This document shows, in pieces, positions 18,108 through 26,790 of a DNA stretch of 64,000 bases (positions are counted from its first letter, which is position 1; each line of letters opens with the position of its first letter). The translations under genes were made by a program, and so were the position numbers. Source of the stretch: Verrucomicrobiales bacterium (GTDB lineage: Bacteria; Verrucomicrobiota; Verrucomicrobiia; Limisphaerales; J093); assembly GCA_024233305.1 (NCBI GenBank), contig JACKPV010000022.1:1-64000 (forward strand), written 5' to 3'. The notes beneath the pieces were generated by a model. The model had not been told where the DNA came from, searched no databases, and saw nothing but the letters and a program-made list of their open reading frames with translations.

Positions 18108-20591
18108 TCAGGTCGAAACCGGATTCTCGGAGGCGGTCGGCTGGGTGAACACGAGCTTGTCCCCCTCGACGGTGACCACAATCGGCTGGTTTTCGTGCAG
18201 GCTGCCCCGAATGATCTCCTCGGCGAGGGGATCCTCGAGATAGCGCTCGACGGCCCGCCGCATCGGACGCGCGCCGTAGGTCGGGTCATAGCCCTTCTCG
18301 ACGAGGAAATCCTTCGCCTTCTCGTCCAGGCTGACTTCGAGGTTGCGGTGCTTCAGGCGCTCCAACACCTTGCCCACTTCCAGATCCAGAATGGTGATCA
18401 GGTCCGGCCGGGACAGCGACCGGAAGACCACCACGTCGTCCAGGCGGTTCAGGAACTCGGGTCGAAACACGCGCTTGGCCTCGTCGAGGATCTTCTCGCG
18501 CATCCGCTCGTAGGTGTCCTGCTCCGAACCCGAAGTGAATCCGATCGAGGTGTTCCGTCGAATGCTCTCGGAACCGACGTTCGACGTCAGCAGGATCACG
18601 GTGTTTCGGAAATCCACCTGGCGCCCGAAACTGTCGGTCAGCTTCCCTTCCTCAAGGATCTGGAGCAGCATGTTCATCACGTCCGGGTGGGCCTTCTCGA
18701 TCTCGTCGAAAAGGACGACGCAATAGGGCTTGCGCCGGACGGTCTCCGTCAGTTGCCCGCCTTCTTCGTAACCGACATAGCCGGGGGGGGAACCGATGAG
18801 CCGCGAGACGTTGAACTTCTCCATGTACTCGCTCATGTCGAGCTGCACGAGGGCCTTGGCATCGCCGAACATGTGTTCCGCAAGGCTCTTCGCCAGGAGG
18901 GTCTTGCCCACTCCGGTCGGCCCGAGCAGGGCGAAGGTCCCTATGGGCCGGCGAGGGTCCTTGAGATCCGCCCGCGACCGACGCAGGGCCTTGGTCAACG
19001 CGTTGACGGCTTCCTCCTGACCGACCACGACACGGGTGAGGTCCTTCCCCATCGCGAGCAGTTTCTGGGCCTCGTTCTGCCCCATCCGCTGGAGGGGAAT
19101 CCCCGTCCACTTGGAGACGACATGCATGATGTCGTCGTCGTCCACGGTGACCCGCTTTTCCTCCCGGTTCTTGCGCCAGCCTTCGAGGACCCCCTCGAGC
19201 TTCTCTTTGAGCTGCTTCTCCTGGTCGCGCATGGTGGCGGCGCGCTCGAAGTCCTGCTCCTTGATGGCCCCCTCCTTCTGCGCCTTGATGGTCTCGACTT
19301 CGGCTTCGAGGTCCTTCACGTCCGGCGGACGCGTCATCGCCCCGATGCGGGCCCGCGAGCCGGCTTCGTCCATCACATCGATGGCCTTGTCCGGCAGGTA
19401 GCGACCGGTGATGTAACGGTCCGAGAGCTTCACCGAAGCGCTGATCGCCTCGTCGGTGAGGGTAATCTTGTGGTGATCCTCATACTTGTGCTTGAGGCCC
19501 TGAAGAATCTGGATCGCCTCGTCCACGGAAGGCGGCTCGACCATGACACTCTGAAAGCGGCGTTCGAGGGCCGCGTCCTTTTCGATGTACTTGCGATATT
19601 CGGTCAGCGTGGTGGCTCCGATGCACTGCAGTTCGCCGCGGCTGAGGGCGGGCTTGATGATGTTCGAGGCGTCCATCGTGCCTTCCGCCGAGCCCGCGCC
19701 CACGATCGTGTGGAGTTCGTCGATGAAGAGAATGATGTTTCGGGCGCGCCGGATCTCGTCCATGACGGCCTTGATCCGCTCCTCGAACTGGCCGCGGTAT
19801 TTGGTGCCGGCAACCATGAGGGCGAGGTCGAGGGTGATGAGGCGTTTTTCGCGCAGCAGTTCGGGCACGTTGCCGCGGGCGATTTCCTGGGCCAACCCCT
19901 CGACGATGGCGGTCTTGCCGACGCCCGCCTCCCCGAGCAGCACCGGATTGTTCTTGGTGCGGCGGCAAAGGATCTGGATGACCCGCTCGATCTCGTCCTG
20001 CCGCCCGATCACCGGATCCATTTCCCCCTTGCGGGCAATTTCCGTGAGATCGCGGCCGAAGGCCTTGAGGGCGGGCGTTTTGACGTCCTTGCGTTCGCCC
20101 TTCTCGGTCGGCTCGGCACCGGCGCCCTCTTCGCCGGTGAAATTCGGATCGAGTTCGCGCAGGACTTCGGTGCGGGTTTGTTCGAGATCGACGTCGAGGT
20201 TCTTGAGCACGCGCGCGGCCACGCCATCCCCTTCCCGGAGGAGGCCGAGCAGGATGTGTTCGGTGCCGACGTAGGTGTGGTTGAGGGCCTTGGCCTCCTT
20301 GCTGGCGAGCGAGAGCACCTTCTTCACGCGGGGCGTGTAGGGAATGCTGCCCATCAACTTCTGGTCGGGCCCGGTGCCCACCTGCTTTTCGACCTCGATG
20401 CGGACCGTTTCCAGGTCCAGCCCGAGCTTCTGCAGCACGTTCACGGCCACGCCCTGCCCCAGCTTGATGAGTCCCAGGAGGAGGTGCTCGGTCCCCACGA
20501 AATTGTGGTTGAACCGGTCGGCCTCTTTTCGCGCCAGAGCCAGCACCTGCTGCGCCCGGGGAGTGAAATTGTTCATCAACTCGTCGCTCAT
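18108..20591 (-). CDS. clpC: ATP-dependent Clp protease ATP-binding subunit ClpC
   Basis: This 827-residue AAA+ unfoldase feeds substrates to ClpP. It has two Clp-N repeats (FTPRAQQVLALARKEADRF and YTPRVKKVLSLASKEAKAL), AAA-1 with GEAGVGKT at 220-227, a middle domain carrying a UVR-like stretch (EQDFERAATMRDQEKQLKE), AAA-2 with GPTGVGKT near 560, and the D2 C-domain. The medium-length middle region identifies ClpC rather than ClpA or ClpB. ATG 20591 is preceded by GAGGAA at good spacing; MNNF at 20576 is the alternative. It lies 40 bases after mcsB, so ClpC, McsA and McsB form one unit, as in Firmicutes. No clpP is in the window. Confidence 0.95.
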   Translation of the reverse strand: MSDELMNNFTPRAQQVLALARKEADRFNHNFVGTEHLLLGLIKLGQGVAVNVLQKLGLDLETVRIEVEKQVGTGPDQKLMGSIPYTPRVKKVLSLASKEAKALNHTYVGTEHILLGLLREGDGVAARVLKNLDVDLEQTRTEVLRELDPNFTGEEGAGAEPTEKGERKDVKTPALKAFGRDLTEIARKGEMDPVIGRQDEIERVIQILCRRTKNNPVLLGEAGVGKTAIVEGLAQEIARGNVPELLREKRLITLDLALMVAGTKYRGQFEERIKAVMDEIRRARNIILFIDELHTIVGAGSAEGTMDASNIIKPALSRGELQCIGATTLTEYRKYIEKDAALERRFQSVMVEPPSVDEAIQILQGLKHKYEDHHKITLTDEAISASVKLSDRYITGRYLPDKAIDVMDEAGSRARIGAMTRPPDVKDLEAEVETIKAQKEGAIKEQDFERAATMRDQEKQLKEKLEGVLEGWRKNREEKRVTVDDDDIMHVVSKWTGIPLQRMGQNEAQKLLAMGKDLTRVVVGQEEAVNALTKALRRSRADLKDPRRPIGTFALLGPTGVGKTLLAKSLAEHMFGDAKALVQLDMSEYMEKFNVSRLIGSPPGYVGYEEGGQLTETVRRKPYCVVLFDEIEKAHPDVMNMLLQILEEGKLTDSFGRQVDFRNTVILLTSNVGSESIRRNTSIGFTSGSEQDTYERMREKILDEAKRVFRPEFLNRLDDVVVFRSLSRPDLITILDLEVGKVLERLKHRNLEVSLDEKAKDFLVEKGYDPTYGARPMRRAVERYLEDPLAEEIIRGSLHENQPIVVTVEGDKLVFTQPTASENPVST

Positions 20592-20631
20592 AGTGTCGTT
20601 CCTCGCGAGGAACCGTTCCAAACTGCAACCT

Positions 20632-21738
20632 CTACGCCGGTTTGTCCAGTGTGCCCGCCCCGCCGGCGGCGGGCGGTCTCGGGCGCGGCACCGCCTCGAG
20701 CCGGCCCCGGACCAGATCGGCCCGGTGGAAGTCCCGTTGTTCCGCAGACAACTTGTCGCGGGCGGTCAACTGGAGGTGCGCCGGCTGCACCAGCAGAAAC
20801 AGCTCGTCGGTCAGGCCCCGGGGGGTGTCCGCGAAGAGGCCCAGATCGATCCCGAGCCGGAACAGGGACAGCAGATTGATGGCCTCCTTCGAGGAGACGC
20901 TGTGCGCGTTTGCCAGGATGCCGTAGGCGCGGCCGACGTGGTTGAAGACGGACTTGGGCTTCTTCTCGAGGAGCAATCCGCGCGCGTCGGTTTCGTGTTC
21001 GATCACCTGCGCCACCACCTTGTTCAACCGCTCGACGATTTCCTCCTCCGAATCGCCGAGGGTCATCTGGTTGGAGATCTGGAACACGTTGCCGAGCGCC
21101 TCGGTCCCCTCGCCGTAGAGGCCGCGAACCGCCAACCCGAGCTTGTTCACCGCCTGAATGATCTGGTTGATCTGCTCGCCCAGCACCAGGGCCGGCAGAT
21201 GGAGCATGGCGCTTACGCGGATGCCGGTGCCGACGTTGGTCGGACAGGCGGTAAGGTAGCCCAACTGCGGCGAGAAGGCGTAGTCCAGCGCACTCTCCAG
21301 CGCGGTGTCGACCGCGTCGATGGCCTGCCAGGCGCGGTTGAGTTGCAGGCCGGGAAGGAGGGCCTGCATGCGCAGGTGATCCTCCTCGTTGATCATCACG
21401 CTCAACACCTCGTCCCGGCTGACCACCAACCCGCTGCCACTGCTCTTGGCGGCGTGCTCGCGGCTGATGAGATGCCGTTCGACCAGCACCTGCTTGTCCA
21501 GCGCGGAAAACTCCTCCATCGAAGCGTGGAACCCCTCGGCCATCTGGGACAGCGCTTCCACCGCCTCGCGGATGCGGGAACACACCTTCAGCCGGTCGGG
21601 TTTCTTCGCCCAGCCCGGAAACGGGGTTTGCACCAGGTTCCGCGCCAGCCGCACCCGGCTGGACATGACGATCTGATCCTGCGGTCCGGAGATGCGGGCC
21701 ACCTCGGCGGCCGGCCGCAAAAACTGGTGCAGGTTCAT
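20632..21738 (-). CDS. mcsB: Protein-arginine kinase McsB
   Basis: This 368-residue phosphagen-kinase fold enzyme phosphorylates arginine side chains of proteins, marking them for ClpC. Family motifs are SSRVRLARNL near the N-terminus, the catalytic CPTNVGTGIRVSAMLHLP block with the conserved Cys, and GLYGEGTEALGN. The last 25 residues (RPRPPAAGGAGTLDKPA) are a low-complexity tail beyond the usual end. ATG 21738 overlaps the mcsA stop by four bases (ATGA), indicating translational coupling. In Bacillus subtilis, McsA activates McsB, and the same pairing is expected here. Confidence 0.95.
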   Translation of the reverse strand: MNLHQFLRPAAEVARISGPQDQIVMSSRVRLARNLVQTPFPGWAKKPDRLKVCSRIREAVEALSQMAEGFHASMEEFSALDKQVLVERHLISREHAAKSSGSGLVVSRDEVLSVMINEEDHLRMQALLPGLQLNRAWQAIDAVDTALESALDYAFSPQLGYLTACPTNVGTGIRVSAMLHLPALVLGEQINQIIQAVNKLGLAVRGLYGEGTEALGNVFQISNQMTLGDSEEEIVERLNKVVAQVIEHETDARGLLLEKKPKSVFNHVGRAYGILANAHSVSSKEAINLLSLFRLGIDLGLFADTPRGLTDELFLLVQPAHLQLTARDKLSAEQRDFHRADLVRGRLEAVPRPRPPAAGGAGTLDKPA

Positions 21739-22259
21739 GGCGTGGCAGGATCCGGCTTGGCCGCCCCCGCGCGCAGGGACTTGATCTCGTCCCGGAGCCG
21801 GGCGGCTTCCTCGTAGTTTTCCACCGCGATGGCGGCGTCCAGTTCCTTTTGCAGGGCCTGGATGCGCTGGCCGGCGGGCGCCCCGTGGCGGGGTTCATGG
21901 GGTGTCTTGCCCGTGTGCCGCGGCCCTTTGTGCATCCCCTTCAAGAGCGCTTCGAGACCGTCGGAAAAGTGCTGGTAACACTCGGGACAACCCAGTCTTC
22001 CGGTTTTCTTGAAGTCGGCCTGGGTAAATCCGCAGGCCGGACAGGCGGCTTCCTTTGCCCCGGCTCCGTGGCCGAGTTCCTGCGAGGCGCCCAACCCCAT
22101 GAGGAGATCGGCGAGCGAGAAGCCCATGGGATCATCCACGCCCTTGGCCTTGGCGCATTCCTCGCACAGATCCACCTTTTTCAACGTGCCCTCCAGGACC
22201 TGCGTGAGGTGAACCTTGGCTTCATTCTTCTTGCAAACCATGCACAACATAGGCGCCAC
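21735..22259 (-). CDS. mcsA: McsB activator McsA (UVR/zinc finger protein)
   Basis: A protein of about 174 residues with two treble-clef-like zinc sites, CMVC with CEEC and CPACG with CPEC, followed by a C-terminal UVR coiled coil (IQALQKELDAAIAVENYEEA). This is the layout of McsA, which activates the arginine kinase McsB. The Gly/Ala-rich middle (LLMGLGASQELGHGAG) is typical. A GGAGGG sequence lies 7 bases before GTG 22259, which I prefer; ATG 22250 and TTG 22262 are alternatives. No ctsR repressor gene precedes it; the upstream neighbour is ilvE on the same strand, 43 bases away. Confidence 0.9.
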   Translation of the reverse strand: MAPMLCMVCKKNEAKVHLTQVLEGTLKKVDLCEECAKAKGVDDPMGFSLADLLMGLGASQELGHGAGAKEAACPACGFTQADFKKTGRLGCPECYQHFSDGLEALLKGMHKGPRHTGKTPHEPRHGAPAGQRIQALQKELDAAIAVENYEEAARLRDEIKSLRAGAAKPDPATP

Positions 22260-22302
22260 CAATCTCCCTCCCGACCGCCAAAGCGCAAGTGCGCCGGCCG
22301 GT

Positions 22303-23193
22303 TCAACCGACCTTCCGCCCGGTCCGCCGGATCGGCTCCCCCGAAACCCGCGTCATCTCGTGGTACCGCTCCTGCAACATCCGGGTGGTCGCTCCGGGAC
22401 GCCCCTCGCCGATCGTCCGCCCGTCGATCTTCACCACCGGCACGATCTCCGCCCCCGTGCCGGTCAGGAAACACTCGTCAGCGACATAGAGATCGTAGCG
22501 CGTGAGCGTGGTCTCGACCACCGGCAGGCCCGCCTCCCGCGCCAGGTCCATCACCACCCCGCGGGTGATCCCGTAGAGCGCCCCCGAATGCAACGCCGGG
22601 GTGGCCATCTCTCCGCGCCGGAGGATGAACAGGTTGTCGCCGGTGCACTCCGCCACAAATCCCTCGGCATTGAGCATGATGGCCTCCTCGACCCCGGCCA
22701 CGTTGGCTTCGATCTTCGCCAGCACGTTGTTGAGGTAGTTCAACGACTTGATGGCGGGATTCACGGCGTTGTGGTGGTTGCGGGTCGTCGCCACGGTGAC
22801 GATCTCCATGCCCTTTTCGTAGAGTTCCGGCGGATAGAGCTGGATCTTGCCGGCGATGATGACGACGACGGGCTTGGCGCACCGGTTCGGATTCAGCCCG
22901 AGCGTGCCCTTCCCCCGGGTCACCAGCAGCCGGATGTAGCCGTCGACGAGTTTGTTCTGGCGGCAGGTTTCAACGACTGCCTGGGTCATCTCGGCGGGGG
23001 TCATCGGGATGTCCAGGGCAATCGCCTTGGCGGAATACCAGAGCCGCTCGAGATGCTCCTTGAGCTTGAAGACCCGTCCGTGGTACGCCCGGATGCCCTC
23101 GAACACGCCGTCACCGTAAAGGAGACCGTGATCGAAGACCGAGATTTTCGCGTTCTGCTCGCTGTAGAACTTGCCGTCGATGAAAACCTTCAT
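22303..23193 (-). CDS. ilvE: Branched-chain amino acid aminotransferase
   Basis: This 296-residue fold-type IV PLP enzyme interconverts leucine, isoleucine and valine with their 2-oxo acids. The PLP lysine is K149 in NPAIKSLNYLNN. Other landmarks are the N-terminal SVFDHGLLYGDGVFEGIR, YIRLLVTRG and the cofactor glutamate region EGFVAECTGDNLF. LTGTGAEIVPV near the end is the usual PLP-phosphate loop. The start at MKVFIDG (23193) is where similarity begins; the frame extends to 23235 without support. D-amino-acid aminotransferase and ADC lyase share the fold, but the motif set and length fit IlvE best. It lies directly upstream of mcsA. Confidence 0.9.
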   Translation of the reverse strand: MKVFIDGKFYSEQNAKISVFDHGLLYGDGVFEGIRAYHGRVFKLKEHLERLWYSAKAIALDIPMTPAEMTQAVVETCRQNKLVDGYIRLLVTRGKGTLGLNPNRCAKPVVVIIAGKIQLYPPELYEKGMEIVTVATTRNHHNAVNPAIKSLNYLNNVLAKIEANVAGVEEAIMLNAEGFVAECTGDNLFILRRGEMATPALHSGALYGITRGVVMDLAREAGLPVVETTLTRYDLYVADECFLTGTGAEIVPVVKIDGRTIGEGRPGATTRMLQERYHEMTRVSGEPIRRTGRKVG

Positions 23194-23305
23194 GCAATCG
23201 GCCGGCAGCGTACGCAAGCGCCGGGGGCGGTGCAATACCTATCCGGCGCCGCAGCGAAGACCATCAGTAGCGCCCGGTCGGCGGACCGCGGCGAGGCGGG
23301 CGAAA

Positions 23306-24298
23306 CTAGGGTTGGAGCACTATCTTCCCGCTGAGCAACCCGGAATGGTGAATCGTGGCGTCCTCCTGCAACTGATGCGCCGCCGCCGTCTCCGCCAGCG
23401 GCAGCACGCGGTCGATCCGGGGCGTCAACCGGCCCTCCTGCAACCAGCGGTTGATGTCCTCCGCCGCGTCCCGCTGGGCATCCGGATGTTCCATGAACAT
23501 GACGAAGCCGTGCATCGCGCACCCCTTGACATAAAAGGGCCCCACCGGCAGCGGCGGACGCGCGTCCCGCCCGGCCATCAGGATCAGCCGCCCCCGCCCG
23601 GTCAGCGCCCCAACCGCCAGATCGAAGTCGGGCTCACGCGTCGTTTCCCACCAGACGTTCACCCCCGCGGGCGCCACCTTTCGGAGCGCCTCCGCCACAT
23701 TCTCCTCCCGGTAGTTGATCGCATGCTCCGCGCCCAGCGCCCGGCAGGCCGCCAACTTCTCGGCCGATCCAGCCGTGGCGATCACCCGGGCCCCGAGCGC
23801 GCGCGCCATTTGAATCACCGTGGAACCGACCCCGCCGCTCCCGCCATTGACACAAATCGTCTCGCCGGACTGCAATTGGGCGCGCTGGACCAGACCGAGA
23901 TGCGCCGTGATGCCCACCAGGGACAGGGCCGCGACCGTCTCATCCGAAACGCCGTCCGGTGTCGGATAGGCCCAGCATTCATCCACCACAACGTATTCCG
24001 CGAAGGTTCCCTGCCGCCCGAGCAAACCTTGGTTGCTGCCCCACACCCGGTCGCCCGGGCTCAACAAACTGACGTCCGGCCCCACCTCCTCGACCACCCC
24101 GGCGAAATCGCAGCCCACGATGAACGGGAACGGAAGGTCCATCTTTACCATCCCGCTCCGAACATAGGTGTCCACCGGGTTGAGGGCCACCGCCCGCACC
24201 TTGACCAGCACCTGGCTGCCGGTCGGGTTGGGCCGCGGCAGATCGCCGTAAACGATGGTGTCGGCGGGACCGGTTCGTTCGATATACGCAGCTTTCAC
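23306..24298 (-). CDS. NADPH:quinone oxidoreductase (zinc-less MDR)
   Basis: This 330-residue medium-chain dehydrogenase/reductase has a GroES-like N-terminal domain (VALNPVDTYVRSGMV, then GCDFAGVVEEVGPDV) and a Rossmann domain with the NADPH motif NGGSGGVGSTVIQMARALGA. The catalytic-zinc and structural-zinc cysteines of alcohol dehydrogenases are absent, which places it in the quinone oxidoreductase/zeta-crystallin group. It probably reduces quinones or enals in the cytoplasm. It ends 113 bases before ilvE and starts 19 bases after the PQQ-propeller stop, on the same strand. Confidence 0.85.
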   Translation of the reverse strand: MKAAYIERTGPADTIVYGDLPRPNPTGSQVLVKVRAVALNPVDTYVRSGMVKMDLPFPFIVGCDFAGVVEEVGPDVSLLSPGDRVWGSNQGLLGRQGTFAEYVVVDECWAYPTPDGVSDETVAALSLVGITAHLGLVQRAQLQSGETICVNGGSGGVGSTVIQMARALGARVIATAGSAEKLAACRALGAEHAINYREENVAEALRKVAPAGVNVWWETTREPDFDLAVGALTGRGRLILMAGRDARPPLPVGPFYVKGCAMHGFVMFMEHPDAQRDAAEDINRWLQEGRLTPRIDRVLPLAETAAAHQLQEDATIHHSGLLSGKIVLQP

Positions 24299-24316
24299 GG
24301 GAATCAGGCGGAACGG

Positions 24317-25660
24317 TTACTCGGGTTTGCGAATGCAGTACAACTGGGAATTCGTGCGGATGAACAGCTGCCCGTGCGCCACGGCTACGGTCGAACGGGT
24401 CTGATCGTCACCCGGCTTGCCCATCGGAATGGTATGCAACAACGCGCCATCCGCCGCAGCAAACACGGCGACCTCGCCGGCGAAATTCATGAGGAAGACG
24501 CGCCCGTCCGCCCCGGTGGGAGATGCCTCATACTTGGCCCGCCCGGGCGTGGGCACGATCCATTTCGCCTTGCCGGTCGCCGGATCGACACGCGCCAAGG
24601 TCTTGCGCAGATCGCTCAGCACGAAGAAATCGCCCTGATAGAACAGCGGGGTGGGAACATCGCTGGTCAGATCCGGGACCTCCTCGGTGGTCCAGGCAAG
24701 CGCCGCGTCGGTGAGCGCCCCCTGCCCGTCGGCCTTGACCGCGAAGATCGGCTCGCGCTTCGGCGCACACGCCAGGATCACGCCTGCGCCCGCCACCGGC
24801 GATGGCACCAGCCGCCAATGCCCAATTTTCCCGGGGTTCCAGGTGCCCCATCGCCAGAACTCGCGGCCCGTCTCCGGATCATGCCCCGTCAGACAATCGC
24901 CGCCGGCCACCAGCACCTCGGACCGACCGCCCGGAATCGTGAACGGAATCGGGGTGGTGTAAGCCTCGCGGGACTCGGCCACCGCGTCCGATGGCCGGAC
25001 ATGGCGCCAGAGTGTCTTCCCGGTCGCCGGATGCACCGCCAGCAGGTAGGAATCAATCGGCCCTCCGTCCCCTCCCCGCCCGCGCACCGGGACGTTTCGC
25101 TGCAACACCTGATAGTAAAGCTTGCCGCCGTGCAGCAGCGGGCTCGCGGCGAAGGTCCATTGGAAAGCGAACTCACCGAATTCCCGGGCCAGGTCCCGAC
25201 TCCACAGCTCCTGACCGTCCTGGTCGAACGCCGCCGTCCGCCCGTTGCCATAGAAAAAGACCACCACGTCCCCGTCGGTGACCGGCGAGGGCGAGGCGTA
25301 ATTGCTCAACCGATCACGGCTCGTGCCCGCCGCCACCGTCCGCCGCCAAAGTTCCCGCCCGGTCCGCCGATCGAGGGCCATCCCGAGCAGCGCATCCGCG
25401 GCGGCATCCGTGCTGGAAACGTAAACGTGATCCCCCTGGATCACCGGCGTGGCCGCGCTCGGACCGGGCAGGTCCACCGCCCAGGCCACGTTCTCGGTCT
25501 GCGACCACGAATCCGCCAAACCCGTCTCCGGGCTGGAGCCGTCGAAGGCCGGCCCGCGCCACTGCGCCCAGTCCGCCCCGACGACCGGACGGGCAGCCAC
25601 CAACCCCAGCCCCACGGCCAGCAGCGTTCCGAACCTTCGGCGAATGGTGTCACGTGTCAT
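24317..25660 (-). CDS. Exported PQQ-type beta-propeller protein
   Basis: This 447-residue protein has a signal peptide (FGTLLAVGLGLVAARPVVG) followed by DWAQWRGPAFDGSSPET, the typical opening of outer-membrane or periplasmic PQQ-repeat propellers. Blade motifs recur, such as YLLAVHPATGKTLWRHV, ALDRRTGRELWRRTV and CLTGHDPETGREFWRWG. BamB-like and quinoprotein-dehydrogenase-like proteins share these repeats; no dehydrogenase catalytic domain is recognised, so a scaffold or ligand-binding role is safer. The start at ATG 25660 gives the signal peptide. It resembles the protein at 41707-42966 in overall plan. Confidence 0.85.
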   Translation of the reverse strand: MTRDTIRRRFGTLLAVGLGLVAARPVVGADWAQWRGPAFDGSSPETGLADSWSQTENVAWAVDLPGPSAATPVIQGDHVYVSSTDAAADALLGMALDRRTGRELWRRTVAAGTSRDRLSNYASPSPVTDGDVVVFFYGNGRTAAFDQDGQELWSRDLAREFGEFAFQWTFAASPLLHGGKLYYQVLQRNVPVRGRGGDGGPIDSYLLAVHPATGKTLWRHVRPSDAVAESREAYTTPIPFTIPGGRSEVLVAGGDCLTGHDPETGREFWRWGTWNPGKIGHWRLVPSPVAGAGVILACAPKREPIFAVKADGQGALTDAALAWTTEEVPDLTSDVPTPLFYQGDFFVLSDLRKTLARVDPATGKAKWIVPTPGRAKYEASPTGADGRVFLMNFAGEVAVFAAADGALLHTIPMGKPGDDQTRSTVAVAHGQLFIRTNSQLYCIRKPE

Positions 25661-25824
25661 GCGGGCCAAGGTTGTCCGGGTGGGGCGCGTTTGCAAAGAC
25701 CCAAGTTGCCCCGGGCCGGGCCCGCCGACGAATCGCCACTTGCGCGCCCCGCCCGGCATTTCCCCGGAGGACCGTCGCCCCGCTCCGGTTGCGCCCCGCG
25801 GCCGGCGTCGATATCGTTGGGCCG

Positions 25825-26136
25825 ATGGCAGAAACGATCACCCCCGAGGTGCGACCCGACGTCACCGAACGGCCGGACACGGATTCAGAGGCCTCGCTCG
25901 AACCGGGCTATCTGGTGATCTGCTGGAATGATCCGGTCAATCTCATGACCTACGTCACGCACGTGTTCATGCGGGTGTTCGGATGGCCCCGGACCAAGGC
26001 CGAACGGCACATGCTCGAAGTGCATGAGCAGGGCCGCAGCCTGTTGACACGCGATTCCCTCGAACGGGCGGAGTTCTACGTCCACCGCCTGCAGCATTTC
26101 GGGCTGCAGGCCACCCTCGAACGCGAAGCCACATGA
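25825..26136 (+). CDS. clpS: ATP-dependent Clp protease adaptor ClpS
   Basis: A 103-residue ClpS protein that delivers N-degron substrates to a Clp unfoldase. Conserved blocks are VICWNDPVNLMTYVTHVF, the helix RTKAERHMLEVHEQGRSL and the closing LQHFGLQATLE. An acidic N-terminal extension of about 30 residues precedes the core. ATG 25825 is the only start consistent with the family. The stop overlaps the next gene by four bases. The substrates probably go to the ClpC encoded about 5 kb away, though ClpS pairs with ClpA in proteobacteria. Confidence 0.9.
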   Translation: MAETITPEVRPDVTERPDTDSEASLEPGYLVICWNDPVNLMTYVTHVFMRVFGWPRTKAERHMLEVHEQGRSLLTRDSLERAEFYVHRLQHFGLQATLEREAT

Positions 26137-26645
26137 GGTTTCATCGGACCGCACCGGCGGAATTCCGGTTGGAACTTGATGGAAGGGAACGACTTCTGCT
26201 GGCCCGCATCCTGCAGAATTACCCGTCGATTCCCGCGCACTACCACGCCCTCAGCCGCAATCCACCGACGGCAGGCGACGCCGTGCTGCGCCGGGCGGAA
26301 GCGCTGCGACAGGAATCCCTGGCCGAGCATCGCGGGACACTCCGGACCGCGATGACCGACCTCCGTCAACGTCTCCTGGATCAAAGCCACCCCGGGCGGC
26401 TGGTGGTGGATCTCGTAGCCGACGACGTGGACCGACTCCTCCAGGCCGTGAACGATGTCCGCGTGGGCGCCTGGATCCGGCTCGGCTGCCCGGACCCGGC
26501 GGAGGTTGAGGCGAGCGACGACCCGGTCCGGATGGACCTCGGTTTCCGGATGTACGCGGCCGGACACTTCGAAGGCCTGATGCTCGCCGGCCTGCTTGAT
26601 CCCGAGCCTGAAGCCCCTCCGGAAGATCGCCGCGACGAAGTCTGA
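26133..26645 (+). CDS. DUF2017-like protein, coupled to clpS
   Basis: This 170-residue soluble protein resembles the DUF2017 family, which in Actinobacteria sits just downstream of clpS. It begins MRFHRTAPAEFRLELDGRE, contains a helical middle (REALRQESLAEHR-like segment) and ends with DLGFRMYAAGHFEGLMLAGLL before an acidic tail. The start ATG overlaps the clpS stop (ATGA), so the pair is translationally coupled. The function is unknown; the neighbourhood suggests a role linked to Clp-dependent proteolysis. I am moderately sure of the family. Confidence 0.6.
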   Translation: MRFHRTAPAEFRLELDGRERLLLARILQNYPSIPAHYHALSRNPPTAGDAVLRRAEALRQESLAEHRGTLRTAMTDLRQRLLDQSHPGRLVVDLVADDVDRLLQAVNDVRVGAWIRLGCPDPAEVEASDDPVRMDLGFRMYAAGHFEGLMLAGLLDPEPEAPPEDRRDEV

Positions 26646-26790
26646 GCCGTGTCTTTTCCCTGTCCAAACCACCCGAGGGCCGACATGCTGGGCGTTGATC
26701 GCCGACGTGACGTCTGCCCTCCGCAAATGGGGCGCCGGGATGCACCCCGCGCCGGGGAACAACGACAACCGTAAGCACAGCATTGCACCC

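Noticed and set aside
18195..20879. 894-codon plus ORF opposite clpC
   Set aside because: clpC is certain from its motifs, so this is antisense with no recognisable domain.
23171..25918. 915-codon plus ORF opposite the quinone oxidoreductase and PQQ gene
   Set aside because: Antisense to two well-supported genes; composition is that of a shadow frame.
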